Assembly: GCF_000220395.1 (NCBI RefSeq)
Contig: NW_004086064.1
Coordinates: forward strand, 74,501 to 138,500
Source: Ichthyophthirius multifiliis
Lineage: Eukaryota > Ciliophora > Oligohymenophorea > Hymenostomatida
Direction: 5' to 3'
Length of the DNA: 64,000 nt
Made by a program: the position numbers and the translations under genes. The stretch's first letter is position 1. Each line of letters starts with the position of its first letter. Under the pieces are notes generated by a model. The model made no database searches. It was given only the letters and a program-made list of their open reading frames with translations, and was not told the origin of the DNA. Shown here one piece after another: positions 24,852 to 37,504 of the stretch.

Positions 24852-25945
24852 ATGAAAAAAACAAACTAAGTTTTAAAAAAAGCAAGAAACAACAGTTTAC
24901 ATTAGAACAATAATAAATAAAATTTCTAAGATAATATATCTGATAAAATTGTAAAAAAAAAAAAAAAAAAAAAACTAAATGAAACTAAAACAATTTAAAT
25001 TAATAATTTAATGAATAAAAATATAAAAAGAATACATAAATTAGACATGAAAAATAAGAATAAAGTTATAAATAAAACAAATAAGAGGAAATACCGTTTA
25101 TTAAATCAAATAAAACAATACTTTCGAAAATAGATTCATTTTTTGATAATTTTAATGAATTAGTAATTATTAAATATAATACGAATAAAAAGTTATTTAA
25201 TCAAGATTAAAATTCGTGTAAATAATCACTTTTGAATTTTTTAAAAATTATTTCAGACGAAGAGAAAAGTTCACATACTATTAAGTCTTAAAGTTCATCT
25301 TAAAATATAAAAAAAATATCTTTAAAAGATACAAAAACAAATGATTAATTAAAATTAAATCTTGAATAATATCTAAAAAACTATGAATAAAAACAAACAC
25401 AAAATAAACATAAAAATATGTCTTTAGCTTATCCTCCATTACCAGTTCAAAGAAAATTTAATTATATTCTAAATAATTAAGCGAATAAATTTGGATAAAA
25501 AATAGTAGATATTAAATAATAATAATAATAATAATAACATCAAAAATATTAAAATAATGAAAATCTCAATAGTACAAATTTTAATAATAAAAATAGATCA
25601 ATTAGTAATTATTATATAAAATCTATTCCAGATGTAAATTAATCTTATTCTAATATTTTAACTAAAAATAATGATTATTCGAAATTTATTTCTAAAAATA
25701 ATAACGATTCTATTATTATAAATATGTAAAATAATTCTTTTTTAAATTAAAATAATGAATCTCTTTCCAGAATTAGAAATCATGAATATAAATATATATA
25801 AAAGACTAAAGAAAATATAAGTTTTAATAATTACATCAAAACAAAATAAAATATACGAAATAATTTAATTTAAAATAAAAGTTACTAATAATATAAAGAT
25901 TTTGAAAACAAAATACCTGTAAAATAAGATTACTATAAAATTTGA
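24852..25945 (+). CDS. Asn/Gln/Lys-rich hypothetical protein
   Basis: Exons 24852-24950 and 25031-25945, with an 80-nt intron that contains a ~21-base A run; 337 residues, stop TGA. No known domain. The only non-repetitive motif is SLAYPPLPVQRKFNYIL near residue 165; the rest is dominated by Asn, Gln, Lys and Ser, with a short Gln run from (TAA)7 near 25516. It is probably disordered. Codon reading is coherent across the whole second exon, so I consider it expressed, but function is unknown. Confidence 0.65.
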
Positions 25946-25961
25946 AAAAAATGAATTATAA

Positions 25962-25992
<31 letters not shown>

Positions 25993-26099
25993 TAATCTGC
26001 AAATATATACTAAATAAAAATTAATTTATATAAATTATAATTATAAAATTATGTTTATTTCACAATTATATATTTAAAATATATTTTAATTTATTTAAA

Positions 26100-26528
26100 A
26101 GCAATTTTTTTTTAATTTCAAATTGTTTCTTTACTTTCTCTTTTTTTTTTTTTTGTTCCTTTTAAAAAAATACATTCTTTTTAATATTAGAGCTTTAACT
26201 TCTTACAACTGAACTAAAGCTTTCATTTCTTATTTTAATTAATAATTTATACATATCCTTAAATTTTCAAAGTATAGGTTATTAAATTTTATATTTTTAG
26301 ATTATGAATGTGTTTTTTCATTTTATTTTAAGAATTTTAAAATTAAGGAATTATTTTGTTTTTTATTTGGCTATTTTTATTTAATATTATATCCAATTTA
26401 TTAGCTGTTTTCACTTTTATTTAATCTGCATCTTTCTGTTCTTGAAATTTTGGATTACTGATATTATTATTCCTGTACATTTATTTTATATTCATTTTAT
26501 TATTTTATTAATATAAACTATTATTCAT
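26100..26528 (-). CDS. Small lysine-rich hypothetical protein, 3' end uncertain
   Basis: Start ATG 26526-26528; exon 26415-26528, a 44-nt intron 26371-26414, then a second exon that reads PNKKQNNSLILKFLKQNEK and MKALVQLQEVKALILKRMYF. After about 26130 the frame runs into poly-A/K and no clean TGA follows before the end of the neighbouring gene, so a further intron or a different end is likely. Open frame upstream of the ATG hints that the true start could be further 5'. Not recognised. Confidence 0.4.
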
Positions 26529-29489
26529 ATAGTTTCCATTATTAAATTTACAAATCTTTTTATTATGATTTAATTTTATTTAATTGTTTAAACTATAATT
26601 AGTAGAAATTTAATATATATACTAAATGCAGTTACTGAGATTTCTGAATTTTAAAGAAATAGATTGATTAAAATATATTTAAAGAAAATTAAATTATTTA
26701 AACACAAATAAGTTTATTTTACTTAATTATAATTTAAAATACTTATTATTATTAATTCATTATATGTTATTGTTTAAGAAAGTTTAAAAAAAAAATTAGA
26801 AGAAAAATAAGATATTTTATTATAATTTACAATATGATAGTAAAATACAAAATAAATTTTTTATAAATATAATATATATATAAATATATATATATATTTA
26901 ATATTTTATAAATTTTTATAATCATATATATATTTTTTATATATATTATTATATTATATATTTCGTTATTTTTATTCCTATAATTTAGTAAATTCAGTTT
27001 TATTAATAAAAAATCATTTAATATTTTTATATACTCTGTTTTTATTTATTATAGATTTAAGTTAATTTTAAATTTTTTTTTTTTTTTAATAATAATAATT
27101 TTTTTTTTTTTTTGCTTAGAAATATTATTTTTATAATCATTATAATTATTATTTAATATTTTTATCAAATATAATAAATATATTTGTATTTTTATTAAAT
27201 AATTTATTTGCATTATATTTATTCAGATTTTTTTGTTTCTTCATTTTATTAAAAAAAATTAATTGAAAATTTTAATAATAATAATGTTTATCATAAACTG
27301 TATAATTTAAGATTTTTGGTATTACTCATTATTTAACATTCATTTTATCAACACATTCTATTAATGGTTTTTATTAATTTCTGTTTTAACATTTTTTCTT
27401 AATATCTTAATTTGCACATTCAAAGCATTAACCCATTTATTAAAATAATAAAAATAATAGAAATATTTAAAAAAAAAGATTTCTAAATGCTAAATGATTT
27501 TTAATTAAATTAAAGAAATAAAATTTATATTATATTATAATAACTAATTAAATAATATAGTTAAAGCCTATATATATTTTTTATTTAATATTTATAATAT
27601 AATAAGTCAATATTATTTATATATATGAATAAATTATATTCTTAAGCATATTATAAAGATATATTTTAATTTGATTTTTTTAACATTTTAATTTAACTGA
27701 TAATATATTTAAATATAAAAAAATTGATTATAAAATTAAAATAATATTTTTTAATAAATATAATTTATATATAATATGTTAATGAAACACTGTAAATATA
27801 AAGTATTTTCATAAATTTTAAATTAAATTATTATATATAAACAATTAATATTATTCTAGACGTAAACGGCATATATATATATTTAGAAAATACTATTATA
27901 TTTATTAAGTTAATATTAATAATTTATATTCTATTAAACAAATAATCTATATCTTAATATAATTATTTAGTATTTCTTAAAATAAAAATTCATCTAATAT
28001 ATATTTATTTTCATCATTAAATATATTTACAATTCTAATTATTATTTAAAAAAATATTTTTGCTTATTTTCATAAAATATAATTTTTAAAAATATATTTA
28101 TTTTTAATTTTAATTTTAATTTTAGTATTTATTATTCTTTATTTAATAATTTCTTTTACATCTTTATATCAAAACTTAGCTATTTTAATGTATTATTCTC
28201 ATTTTTAATATTATTCAAGTGTTTCTATTAATATCTTAATTACAATAATAAAATATTTCTTATTATTAATATATTTTTATTTATATTTTTAATTTAATTA
28301 TAAAATTTCTATACAATCCCCTTAGTATAATAACTTTTATATTATATTATACATTATTTTTAAAAATGAATTCTAATTAATTTAATATTTCTAATATTTA
28401 AATATTATTTATAAATTATATTGGATTAATTATTTTAAACCTCTCATTTAATTTATTTATTATTATTTTGTTATGATATAGTATATCTTATGTTTATATA
28501 ATTTATTTATGTAAGTATTAATTAAAATACAATAAATTTAATATATAAAAAATTGAATTAAGAGCTTAATAAAAATGTATAACAAATATATAACTTTATT
28601 AGAATTCAAATATATATATTTGATAAAAATTAAAAATTAAAAACTTTTATTTATACAAAAAAAATTTATAATAGTTTCTTGTAAATTTTATATAAATTAT
28701 TTAAATAAATAATATTATATATATATATATATATATATTTTTCTTATAAATTTTATTAATTAAATAATTTAATTTTTTTTACTTTTTTTTAGTTAGAAAT
28801 CAAATAAAAATTTGCAAAACTTATTTTCTATAAATATATATAAATATATAAATAAATATATATATATATTTTCATTTTCATTTTTATTTTAAAATAATTT
28901 ATATAATATTCTTTTAATAATTAATAAATTTAAAGAAAATATTTTAATTTTCTTTTAATTTTTTATTTTAATTATATAAAATAATAAATTTTTAATTTTT
29001 AAGAAATAATCATATTTGATATATAATAATTATTTAGTATTTATATTAGCTAGAATGGATAATAATAGTTTAGGTTTTTTTATTACTTTTTACTATAATT
29101 TTAGTACATTTTAAACTTTTTAAAATTATTACATTAATCTTTTTTTTAAATATTTGATATATTTTATATTTTTTTTTTACTTATATAATTTAATTGAACT
29201 AAAATATTTTTATATTTATCCAAAAAATAAAAAAATATTTAATTAACAAAATTTATGAATTTAAGAAAAACAATATTAATATACTAAAATGACTGTCAAT
29301 ATTGAAATTTTTGTTTACTCAAAAAAATAAAAAATATTCTTTATTTTAAATTTAATGAATAAAAAAAAAAATTGTCAAAATTAAACGAGATCAAATTATA
29401 TTAAAATTTAAAAATATAAAAATTAATAATTAAGATATAATTAAAAATAAAATATAAAAAAAAACAAAAAAGATTAAAAAAGAAAATAA
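26529..29489. other. Gene-poor region, 3 kb
   Basis: Mostly featureless A/T. One patch, about 27110-27470 on the minus strand, reads like coding sequence (NKWVNALNVQIKILRKNVK; MKKQKNLNKYNANKLFNK) but in separate frames without a clear start; it may be a tiny gene or a decayed exon. Promoter elements of uL11 at the right edge cannot be distinguished. Confidence 0.45.
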
Positions 29490-30193
29490 ATGCCTCCCAA
29501 AGTTGATCCCAACGAAGTTAGATTTAGTAAATAATAAAGAAAATACAAATATTTATAATAAAACCAAAAAATATAGTTAATATTAAAGTTTTTGGTGGTG
29601 AACCCGGTCCTGCTTCCACCTTAGCTCCAAAATTAGGTCCTCTTGGTTTGGTAAAAAATTAATATTTTAAAATAAATAATTACCATAAAAAATAAGAATG
29701 CCAAAAAAGTTGGTGAAGATATCATTAAAGCTTGTAGTGATCATAAAGGTATTAGAGTTATGGTTTAACTTAAATGCTAAAATAGAGCTGCTGAAGTTAC
29801 AATTTTAAATACTTCTTCAGCATTACTTATAAAAGAACTCGGAAAACATTCAAGAGATAGAAAGAAAGTTAAAAACGGTATTAATTTTTTTTTTTTTTAT
29901 TTTTATTTTTTAAAATAATATATTAAAAATTCTTATAAAATAGTAAAACATAACGGTGATCTTTCATTAGAATAAATAAAAAAAGTTGCAAAAATAATGG
30001 AAGCTGATAATAAGTCATTTGCCAAAACATTTGCAGGAACAGTAAAATCAGTTTTGGGGACTGCGTAATAAATTCTAATATTTATATTTTTAAATAAATA
30101 TAAATATATAGTTAATCTATTGGAGTTACTGTTAATAAGTAACACCCTAAAAAAATTATTGAAGCTATTAATAAAGGAGAAATCAATGTTTGA
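29490..30193 (+). CDS. RPL12: Ribosomal protein uL11 (L12 of eukaryotes)
   Basis: Large-subunit stalk-base protein that binds 28S rRNA in the GTPase centre. Five exons: 29490-29526, 29577-29650, 29697-29877, 29944-30064, 30112-30193 (introns 50, 46, 66, 47 nt); 495 nt, 164 residues against about 165 in animals. Landmarks: MPPKVDPNEVR start, GGEPGPASTLAPKLGPLGL (proline-rich N-domain), SRDRKKVKNVKHNGDLS, and AGTVKSVLGTAQSIGVTV. Every splice junction falls in conserved sequence and is needed for it. Relatively high GC and few TAA-Gln codons are expected for a highly expressed gene. Confidence 0.97.
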
Positions 30194-30561
30194 TTAGATT
30201 TTATATATGTATTATTAAAATATTTGTTTAAACATATTGTTAAAAATCCAAAAATTATATTTATTTAAACAAATTTTCTATAAAAATAAAGTTTATTTAG
30301 TTTTGATTTTAATATTTTTTTAAAATAAAAAAAATTAAAAATTTATTTAAAGTATTTTTTTTTGTTTATTTTTTTCAAATTTTTTTTTTATATTTAAAAA
30401 TTTTAATTAATATTTTTTAGCAAAAAATTAAGATATATGATTATTAATTTTTGATTATCAAAATAATTTACTTAAATAAAAATTAAATAAGTATTTAAAA
30501 AAAATTGCAATATGCAATATTACTACATTTAAAATTTATAAATATTTCTATTTAATCAATA

Positions 30562-31164
30562 TCAATATATATTAATATAACATTAATATTAATCAACTAG
30601 ATACCTTATTAATAGTAAACTAAATTATACTTAATGATTTATAGTTTCTAAAATAAAAGTAAAAATACTTTCGTTAATTGAGTTTGAAAAAGAGGTTTGC
30701 TCATTTATTGGAAGGTGTTCAGCTTTAAAGCTTATTTCCCCTACCCATTTAACATTATTAACTGGAATCATTTCTTTTTTAATATTTTCGATCTTTATAA
30801 AATCATGATTTAATACAAAGCCTTCGAATTTAATAGGATATTCTAAATCATATATTTTTAAATTAATAATTAGTTAATTATTGTCTTAAGGGATAATGTA
30901 TATAAATATTCTATTTTTTAAATAGTCTTTGATTTTTTATTATTCAATTTAAACTTAAGGTTATTTAATCTATTTATTTTTCAAATCAATTTAAATATTT
31001 GTTATTTATGTTTTAAAATTATATTGAGGTTTTTATGTATTATTATTGGCATTTTTAACTAAAATATCATCTGATTTTTATGTATAAGGGAGTTGATTTT
31101 TATCACATATCATTTCTTTTTCAAATAAATCTAAAGTATTAATATTTTAGTTTATTAAATTCAT
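30562..31164 (-). CDS. Hypothetical 200-residue protein
   Basis: Single exon, ATG 31162-31164 to TGA 30562-30564, 603 nt. The N-terminal half is Gln/Asn-rich; the C-terminal half (RIFIYIIPQDNNQLIINLKI, YPIKFEGFVLNHDF, MIPVNNVKWVGEISF) looks like a compact beta-rich domain, possibly related to small ciliary adaptor proteins, but I do not recognise it. The last ~25 residues are low in information and a short 3' intron is possible. Confidence 0.65.
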
Positions 31165-31449
31165 TTTTAATATTTTGAATTTAATATTTAAATTAAGAAT
31201 ATAACAATTAAATATTTAAAATTTTTTTAAATAAGAAGATTAGAATTTATTTTAAAAAGTAATAAATATTATATTAATTTGTTATTATTAAGAATATATA
31301 TATATATTATAATTTTAAAACAAAAAATTTATAACTATTTTGAAATTAAAATAATTAATTTATTTATTTTTCTAATAAAAATTATTATTAATATAAAATT
31401 TTATATAAGTTAGAAAAAAAAAATAAAAAAATATATATATAATTGGACA

Positions 31450-32800
31450 TCATAATTATAAATATTAACTAAAATTCTTAATCTAATTAATTTTTTATTA
31501 TATATTTTTTTATTTGAATTCAAGTTATTTTTTACAATCCTAAAGAGTTTTAGGCTTTAATATCATCATAGCTATAATTTACTATGTAGATATATTTTTA
31601 AAGTCGTTCCATTTCATAACAAAATCTTCTGTTTCTTCCTATTTTTTTTCAAGTTTTATTTTTTTGCAACCATCTATTTCAAAGTATCATAGACATTATG
31701 AATTATAGATCTATCTTAAAGATTAGTACTAAACTTTTCATTGCGCATTTTTTATTTTAAATCTAATTCAGTAATAAAAAAATTAGCTTTTTACATTTCA
31801 AATAATAACGATCCTTAAAATCCACTTTCTTTTTAAAGTATTTTTTATTATTTTAAAAGGGATTTTCTTTCAATATCAATACCAGTATTAAAAATATGGC
31901 AAACAAGTTAAAACTAATTATAGTATTTAGTTATTTAATTTTTTAAATTAACATTTTTTTTTTTAATTTGCAAATTTTCTGCATTATAATTTAATTTTTT
32001 GATTTTTCTAAAAATATTGTATCATTTTATAATGAAACTGTTGAATTATTGATATCTTTTTTTCTACTATTATATACATTAGGAAGTTTTAAATATTAAT
32101 TTGTTGTTAAAGAAGAGTTTAATGATTATGAATTATTAATTATTGGATGATAAATATAATATTTTTATCTAGAAATATTTGCTTTATATATATTATTCTT
32201 TTTTAAAGTTTATTATTGTTTTTCTTCTATCGCTTTTTTAATTGAAATTATTTATTATTAAATTCTTAATGTTTCTTAGCCTTTTAATTGTAAAGTTTCT
32301 CTTCTTTCTTAATATACTTAGAATAATTAAATCACTATTTATTCTTCTTTTTTAATATCTAATTATAATGTTTGCATATCTATTTATAGATTTTTTGAAA
32401 ATAATTTGTAATTTTAAAGCTATTAATAAATGTTCTTTATACTTTCATCATTATTTATTTATTTATCACCGTTTTCTAATTCATTGTAATAAAAAATTAT
32501 TTTCTTGTTGATATTAATTAATTAATTAAATAATTATTTATATCTTCTTTCTAAAAATTATTTTAATTATTATGTTGTATTATCTAATGTTTATTATAAA
32601 TTAATTGAATAATCATCTATTTTATTTTTTTATTCATTCGTTTCATTTAATTCTTCATGATATTATTAGTTTGTGACACCATATTTTATTAATTTTACCT
32701 CTAAATTATTCGGTTTTTCTACTTCGATTTTTGTTATTTATTTAGGTCTAGGTGTTTAGCTAATTGATTTGTTATTTCTCATTTCTTCGCTTTCATTCAT
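31450..32800 (-). CDS. Coiled-coil hypothetical protein
   Basis: ATG 32798-32800 (MNESEEMRNNKSISQTP), long Gln/Lys/Glu coiled coil (LKQFLERRYKQLFNQL, VYQERRETLQLKGQE), then a more globular C-terminus: RDRSIIHNVYDTLKQM joined over a 32-nt intron to EETEDFVMKWNDFKNIS, and finally CKKQLEFKQ before TGA 31450-31452. Between about 31960 and 32060 two frames compete and one junction remains unresolved (a 31-nt GT...AG candidate is present). The architecture resembles centriolar or axonemal coiled-coil proteins, an inference from composition only. Confidence 0.6.
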
Positions 32801-33169
32801 TTTTAATTTTAAGTCTTTTAATATAATTTTTTTATTGAATTATTCTTATTAATAAAAATAATCATTAAAATAAAAACAAAACAAAAAATTATTTATTATA
32901 AATAATATTATATTTAATAATTTTTATTTTTCTTTCTTTTTTTTTTTTTAATAAATTATATATATAAATTTTGTGTCTAATTCGAAATATATTCATTTTA
33001 TTTAGACATTTTTATAAATAATATATCGTATAAACATTTCTTTATAACAAAAATAATTAATATTACTAAAAAAATAAAAAAAAAGATTAAGATTATATGA
33101 TACAGAAAATAAAAAAAATAAAAACTTTATATAAAAATAAAAATTATTAATATATATTTATTATTATAT
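32801..33169. other. Intergenic
   Basis: A/T sequence with A and T runs; nothing else seen. It separates two minus-strand genes and so should hold the promoter of the coiled-coil gene and the 3' end signals of the VMA21-like gene's upstream neighbour. Confidence 0.5.
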
Positions 33170-33518
33170 TCATTTTGCTTTTTATGATTATTTCATCGAT
33201 TCTAATCTTTAAGTTATTTCTTAGGCTAAAGCGCTACTGCATTATCTGGTATCTCTATTATTAATTTCTTTACAAATTAAGACTGAGATAACTAAAAGCA
33301 TATTCAATATAGATAACAAAAATACTGAGTCAGATTATTGGTTATCCTATTTATTAATAAAAATAATATTTTTTTAATTTATATTCCCATACTCCAAATG
33401 TACTGCTAAATATGTTTTACAAAATATATTTGTATTCAAATAGACTTAAAAATATAATAATTGGACATCCTATTAAAATTGAAAACAAAGAAACTAATAA
33501 TGATTTAGCTTAAAGCAT
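33170..33518 (-). CDS. Two-TM 100-residue membrane protein, VMA21-like
   Basis: Exons 33393-33518 and 33170-33346 with a 46-nt intron in phase 0; 100 residues. Two hydrophobic segments are obvious: SLLVSLFSILIGCPIIIFLS (about residues 6-26) and SVFLLSILNMLLVISVLI (about 48-65), with a short polar hairpin between and a charged tail. Size, the proline inside TM1 and the layout match VMA21, the ER assembly chaperone of the V-ATPase V0 sector. Sequence similarity is too weak to be certain; DPM2/DPM3-like proteins are alternatives. A V-ATPase E subunit gene lies elsewhere in the window but the two are not adjacent. Confidence 0.6.
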
Positions 33519-33967
33519 TTTATTTTTTAATAATAAATTAATTTAAAATTATTAATTTTTATTTTAAAAAAAATAGATATATAAAATTATGTGTTTTTTC
33601 TTTTATTATAGTTATTTTATTTAATTACATAAAAAAATTATAATCTATTTTAAGTTAGGTTTATAGTTTATAATTTATTATATATATATTAAAATATTTA
33701 TATAAAAATTAAATATAAATATATATATAAATATATATATATTTATATATTTATAAATATATATTTTTATTTATATATAATTTAAAACTATATAAGATAA
33801 TTTTTTATTATAATTAGTTTATTTTTAAAATATACTACAATTAAAAATGATAATTATATCATTGTATTTATATTTATATTTTAAAAATATAATAATTTTT
33901 TTTATATTATTTATTAATTGCTTAATATTAAAAAAAAGTGAAAATATTTATAATTTTTATATTTTTA

Positions 33968-34562
33968 TCAAAATATAAAAAAAATATATAATTTCTTTAT
34001 TTATATTTTTGATTTTATTATAATCTTTTATAAATAGTCTATAAAAAAATAAATATATATATATTAATTTTATTTACATAATAATATTCCCAATTTCCAT
34101 TTAGCTAAATATTTTTTTCCTTTTTCATAAAATAAACCATTCTTATATTAATATTACTATATATCCATATATATTTTATTTAAATCATAATTAAAAAGTA
34201 ATTATTTGCTATGATTTTTTTATCGATATTTTACATTTATATTTCTAATTTGTTTATATAATAAAAATATAGATTTTTTTAATTTATACTACTTATTTTT
34301 TCACATCTAAATTATTTGTTGTGTTATTTTATTTTAAATTTTTAAATTCATTAACTTATTTATCTAATTCTTAATTTAAAGTTATACTAATTTTAATTTT
34401 ATTATAATAATTTTAATGTTTTTTTCTTTTAAAGATCTCTAGTTTTTTATTATACTTATTCCATCTATAACTCAAGATTGCTTAGGTTTTCTTAATAAAA
34501 ATAATAATAGGTATTACACATATAATAAATATGCTGCTTATATATAATAAAACTTTGTTATT
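33968..34562 (-). CDS. Hypothetical membrane-anchored coiled-coil protein, boundaries approximate
   Basis: Starting near 34559 the minus strand reads NKVLLYISSIFIICVIPIII, a clear membrane span, followed by a coiled coil (KISITLNQELDKQVNEF). After one or two introns around 34240-34340 it reads YKNGLFYEKGKKYLAKWKL. No in-frame ATG precedes the membrane span, so a short first exon is missing, and the TGA at 33968-33970 follows uninformative A/T codons. Not recognised. Confidence 0.4.
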
Positions 34563-35004
34563 AAAATAAATAATATTATGTAAATTTTTATATAATTAAT
34601 GTAATTATTAATAATAGTTAACAATTTATTGATTTAAATTATAGTTTAAACCAAATAATTTTATTTAGATTATTCTAAATAAAAAATAATGATAAAAAAT
34701 GCATGATTTTAAGCTCATATTTATAAAAAATGAAAATTAATATATATAATATACAGTTAAAAAAAAAATATTTTTTCACATTTATTAAATATAAAAGAAT
34801 ATAATTATGTATTAATTAATATATAAATGACTATTATATTTTATAAATACATATATATTTTATTTTTAATACTAACAAATAAAATTTTCTTTTTACGAAA
34901 ACTAATATTTATATAATAGTAAATATAAATGTTAAATTAAAAATATATTTTATATTTAAATATAAAAATAATTTTATTATTTGATAATATATATAATATA
35001 TAAT

Positions 35005-35042
<38 letters not shown>

Positions 35043-35167
35043 TATTAATTTAAATTATATATAAATCTTTGTTTAATTTTAAGTGAATTTATTTTCTAAA
35101 AAAATATTTTTAAATTAATTTTTTTAAAATACTTTCTTTTATTTTCTTGTACTAAAAAATTAAAAAA
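34563..35167. other. Intergenic, with (TA)n near 35007-35039
   Basis: A/T sequence between divergent genes; a perfect TA dinucleotide array lies at about 35007-35039. No other structure. Confidence 0.55.
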
Positions 35168-35509
35168 ATGAATCAAAATATTTATTAATATGAGGACTAA
35201 AGATAATATTTAAACCCATTAAAGTATTAAAATTATTAAAATAATATTATATTATTAAAAAAATAGAATAAATAATAATTAAGTTCCATAATAATTTCAT
35301 TAAAATATAGATTAAAACAATCAATGGATTTTTGCAGAAAGAAAATAAAGATTATTTCATAATAATTCATTAAATAAATTTTAAGAAATATAAAAAAAAT
35401 AATTATAAAGTAATTTAATAGAGACAGGATTACATGATTGTGATTATATTAACAAAAATTTATATAAAAATGGTTAAATGTTTTATTCATAATAATAATA
35501 ATAATAAAG

Positions 35510-35576
<67 letters not shown>

Positions 35577-37070
35577 CAAAATCAATAATTTTAACTAAAC
35601 CATTAATTTTAATAATCATAATTAAATCAAGCATTCAATAATCCATCAACATAATAAAGATAGAAAATATCTATTAATAATTTAAATAATCAAAATAAAT
35701 TTGATTCTTCTATTTAACCCTTTTAATAATAATAAAAGAATTCAACTAAATATTTTCCAATTAATTAATTTAGTTTTAATTTAAATAAAAGCAACATAAA
35801 TAGTTAAATGCTTCCTTTTTTTGATTAATAATAGATTAATAAAGGTTTATATTATTATTATTATTATTATTAATTATTTTAATATATATATTTAGATCTT
35901 GAATAAGGAGCAATTTTGAATTTAGAAGACGGATAAAAAATTAATATTTCTAAAGACTAAATAAATGATGTAATAAAAATATTAAGCAAAGATAATTAAA
36001 CAAAATCCTAAAATTAATAAAATTAACTTGTAACAAGTATTGATTAAGCAAAGTTGAGAACAGAATACTAACTTTCTAATAAATAATTAAGCTAAACATA
36101 CAAAGGTTAGTATTTTAGTGTTAATTCTGATTATCTTTCATAAAGAATTTTTTCTTACGATAATAAAAGTGAAATTTTTATTCCTTAAAATACACTATAG
36201 AAATCAAAAGAAATGAGCTTAAGTTTTATTTCATAAAATAGTAGAAATATGCCTTCTTAAATAAATAAATCATTAAATTTGTAATCAATAAATTAATTGA
36301 AAAATATTATAAATGAATAAAAGCAATAAATATTTAATATAACAGTAAGAATAAATAATAACACTAAAAAAAGTTAAATTTAATATGAATATAAAAACTT
36401 TATAGTTGAAAATAATATTACTGTAGAATAACTATATAAATATTTTTTCAAAGAAATAAAACATGAGATATGGCATTAAGATATAGAAAATCTAATAAGT
36501 ATTAGTGTTTTTGCAGATATAAATAAAAAATAATAGGAGTTAAAGTAGGTTTAAAATTTAATTAAAAATTTAAATATATAGACTAATGGAAATATTTATA
36601 TTAATTTTTATTATTCTGATGGTCCTATTATTAAAAAAGATGAATACAAATGTGATCCAAGTTTTGAATAATTATAACTTTATTCTGAAGAAGAGCTTAA
36701 ACATATTAAGGATTTTAAAATATGGAATAAACATGGAAGTGTTCATTTTGAGGAAGAGGTGAGTCTGCTTTAACTTAGTTTATAAAAATATATTAATATT
36801 TAAGAAAATAAGATTGATATAATAAATGGTTAAAAAGAAGATTTTTAAAAATAAATTATTGTTCATGAATAAATTAATAAGAGAGCATTTTGTATTTTAT
36901 TTTGTCTGGCTGAATTTATGAAATTAAAAAAATAAAATAATTAATAAATTAATGCTAAATGTATAGAAAGAAGACTTATTAGATAATGTGAATAATAATA
37001 AAAAATTGAATTTATAAAATTTGATAATAATACTCTAGAATTTCATTTTAGAGTTTTAGATTGGTTTTGA
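35168..37070 (+). CDS. Nup98-type nucleoporin with C-terminal autopeptidase-like domain
   Basis: Exons 35168-35223, 35267-35844, 35896-37070 (introns 43 and 51 nt); 1809 nt, 602 residues. The N-terminal half is Asn/Gln-rich with a ~28-residue poly-Gln tract from (TAA)n. The middle contains NITVRINNNTKKSQIQYEY, a ubiquitin-like/structural linker. The C-terminal ~150 residues align with the Nup98 autopeptidase domain: CDPSFEQLQLYSEEELKHI, DFKIWNKHGSVHFEEE, and a final EFHFRVLDWF then TGA. That end corresponds to the family's F-x-V-x-H-F cleavage site, with WF in place of HF and nothing after it. No GLFG or NIFN repeats are seen, unlike the Tetrahymena macro- and micronuclear Nup98 proteins. Role: nuclear pore component, inferred from the domain. 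Confidence 0.65.
35490..35573 (+). repeat. (TAA)n / (AAT)n microsatellite coding poly-Gln
   Basis: Two TAA runs separated by one AGA codon, about 28 triplets in all, inside the nucleoporin-like gene. In the opposite strand it gives an artefactual poly-Ile ORF. Confidence 0.9.
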
Positions 37071-37314
37071 TTTATTTTTTAATCAGTTTTTGTATAAAAT
37101 AATGACTTTAAAAAATTTATATTCAATAAATAAATTCAAACATTTTACTATCTGTAAAATAAATTTAATTCCATATGTTTTTTGTTTTTTTTTAATTTAA
37201 TAAATATTAAAAAAAATATAAAATGTTTAAATATATATATATTTATATACACGACACTCCACATATAAATTATTAACACTTTTTTAATTATATTTTTTTT
37301 ATTTATAAAATAAA

Positions 37315-37356
<42 letters not shown>

Positions 37357-37504
37357 TAAAAAACAAGATTCTATTTCTTACTGTTTATATCTAAAATAAA
37401 AATAAAAAGTTGTATTTATAAAATATAATAATTTAAAAAATGGAGGTGTCGCATTCCCAAAATAAAAGAGAAAAACATAATTTCTCTTTTTTTATAATTT
37501 TTTT
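37071..37504. other. Intergenic between convergent nucleoporin-like and uL1 genes
   Basis: Contains a TA array near 37320-37351, a GC-richer block at 37440-37458 (GGAGGTGTCGCATTCCC) and a hairpin at 37464-37490. At 37254-37264 there is ACACTCCACAT, the inverse of ATGTGGAGTGT inside the uL1 coding region (37545-37555). Confidence 0.6.
37464..37490 (-). other. Perfect 10-bp hairpin just 3' of uL1
   Basis: AAAAGAGAAA and TTTCTCTTTT flank a 7-nt loop, starting 14 nt past the uL1 stop codon. In the uL1 transcript it would fold in the proximal 3' UTR; it may mark 3'-end formation or stability. Confidence 0.6.

Noticed and set aside
29933-30145. Minus-strand ORF over uL11
   Set aside because: Antisense of conserved uL11 exons.
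35449-35634. Minus-strand poly-Ile ORF
   Set aside because: Antisense of the (TAA)n poly-Gln tract in the Nup98-type gene.
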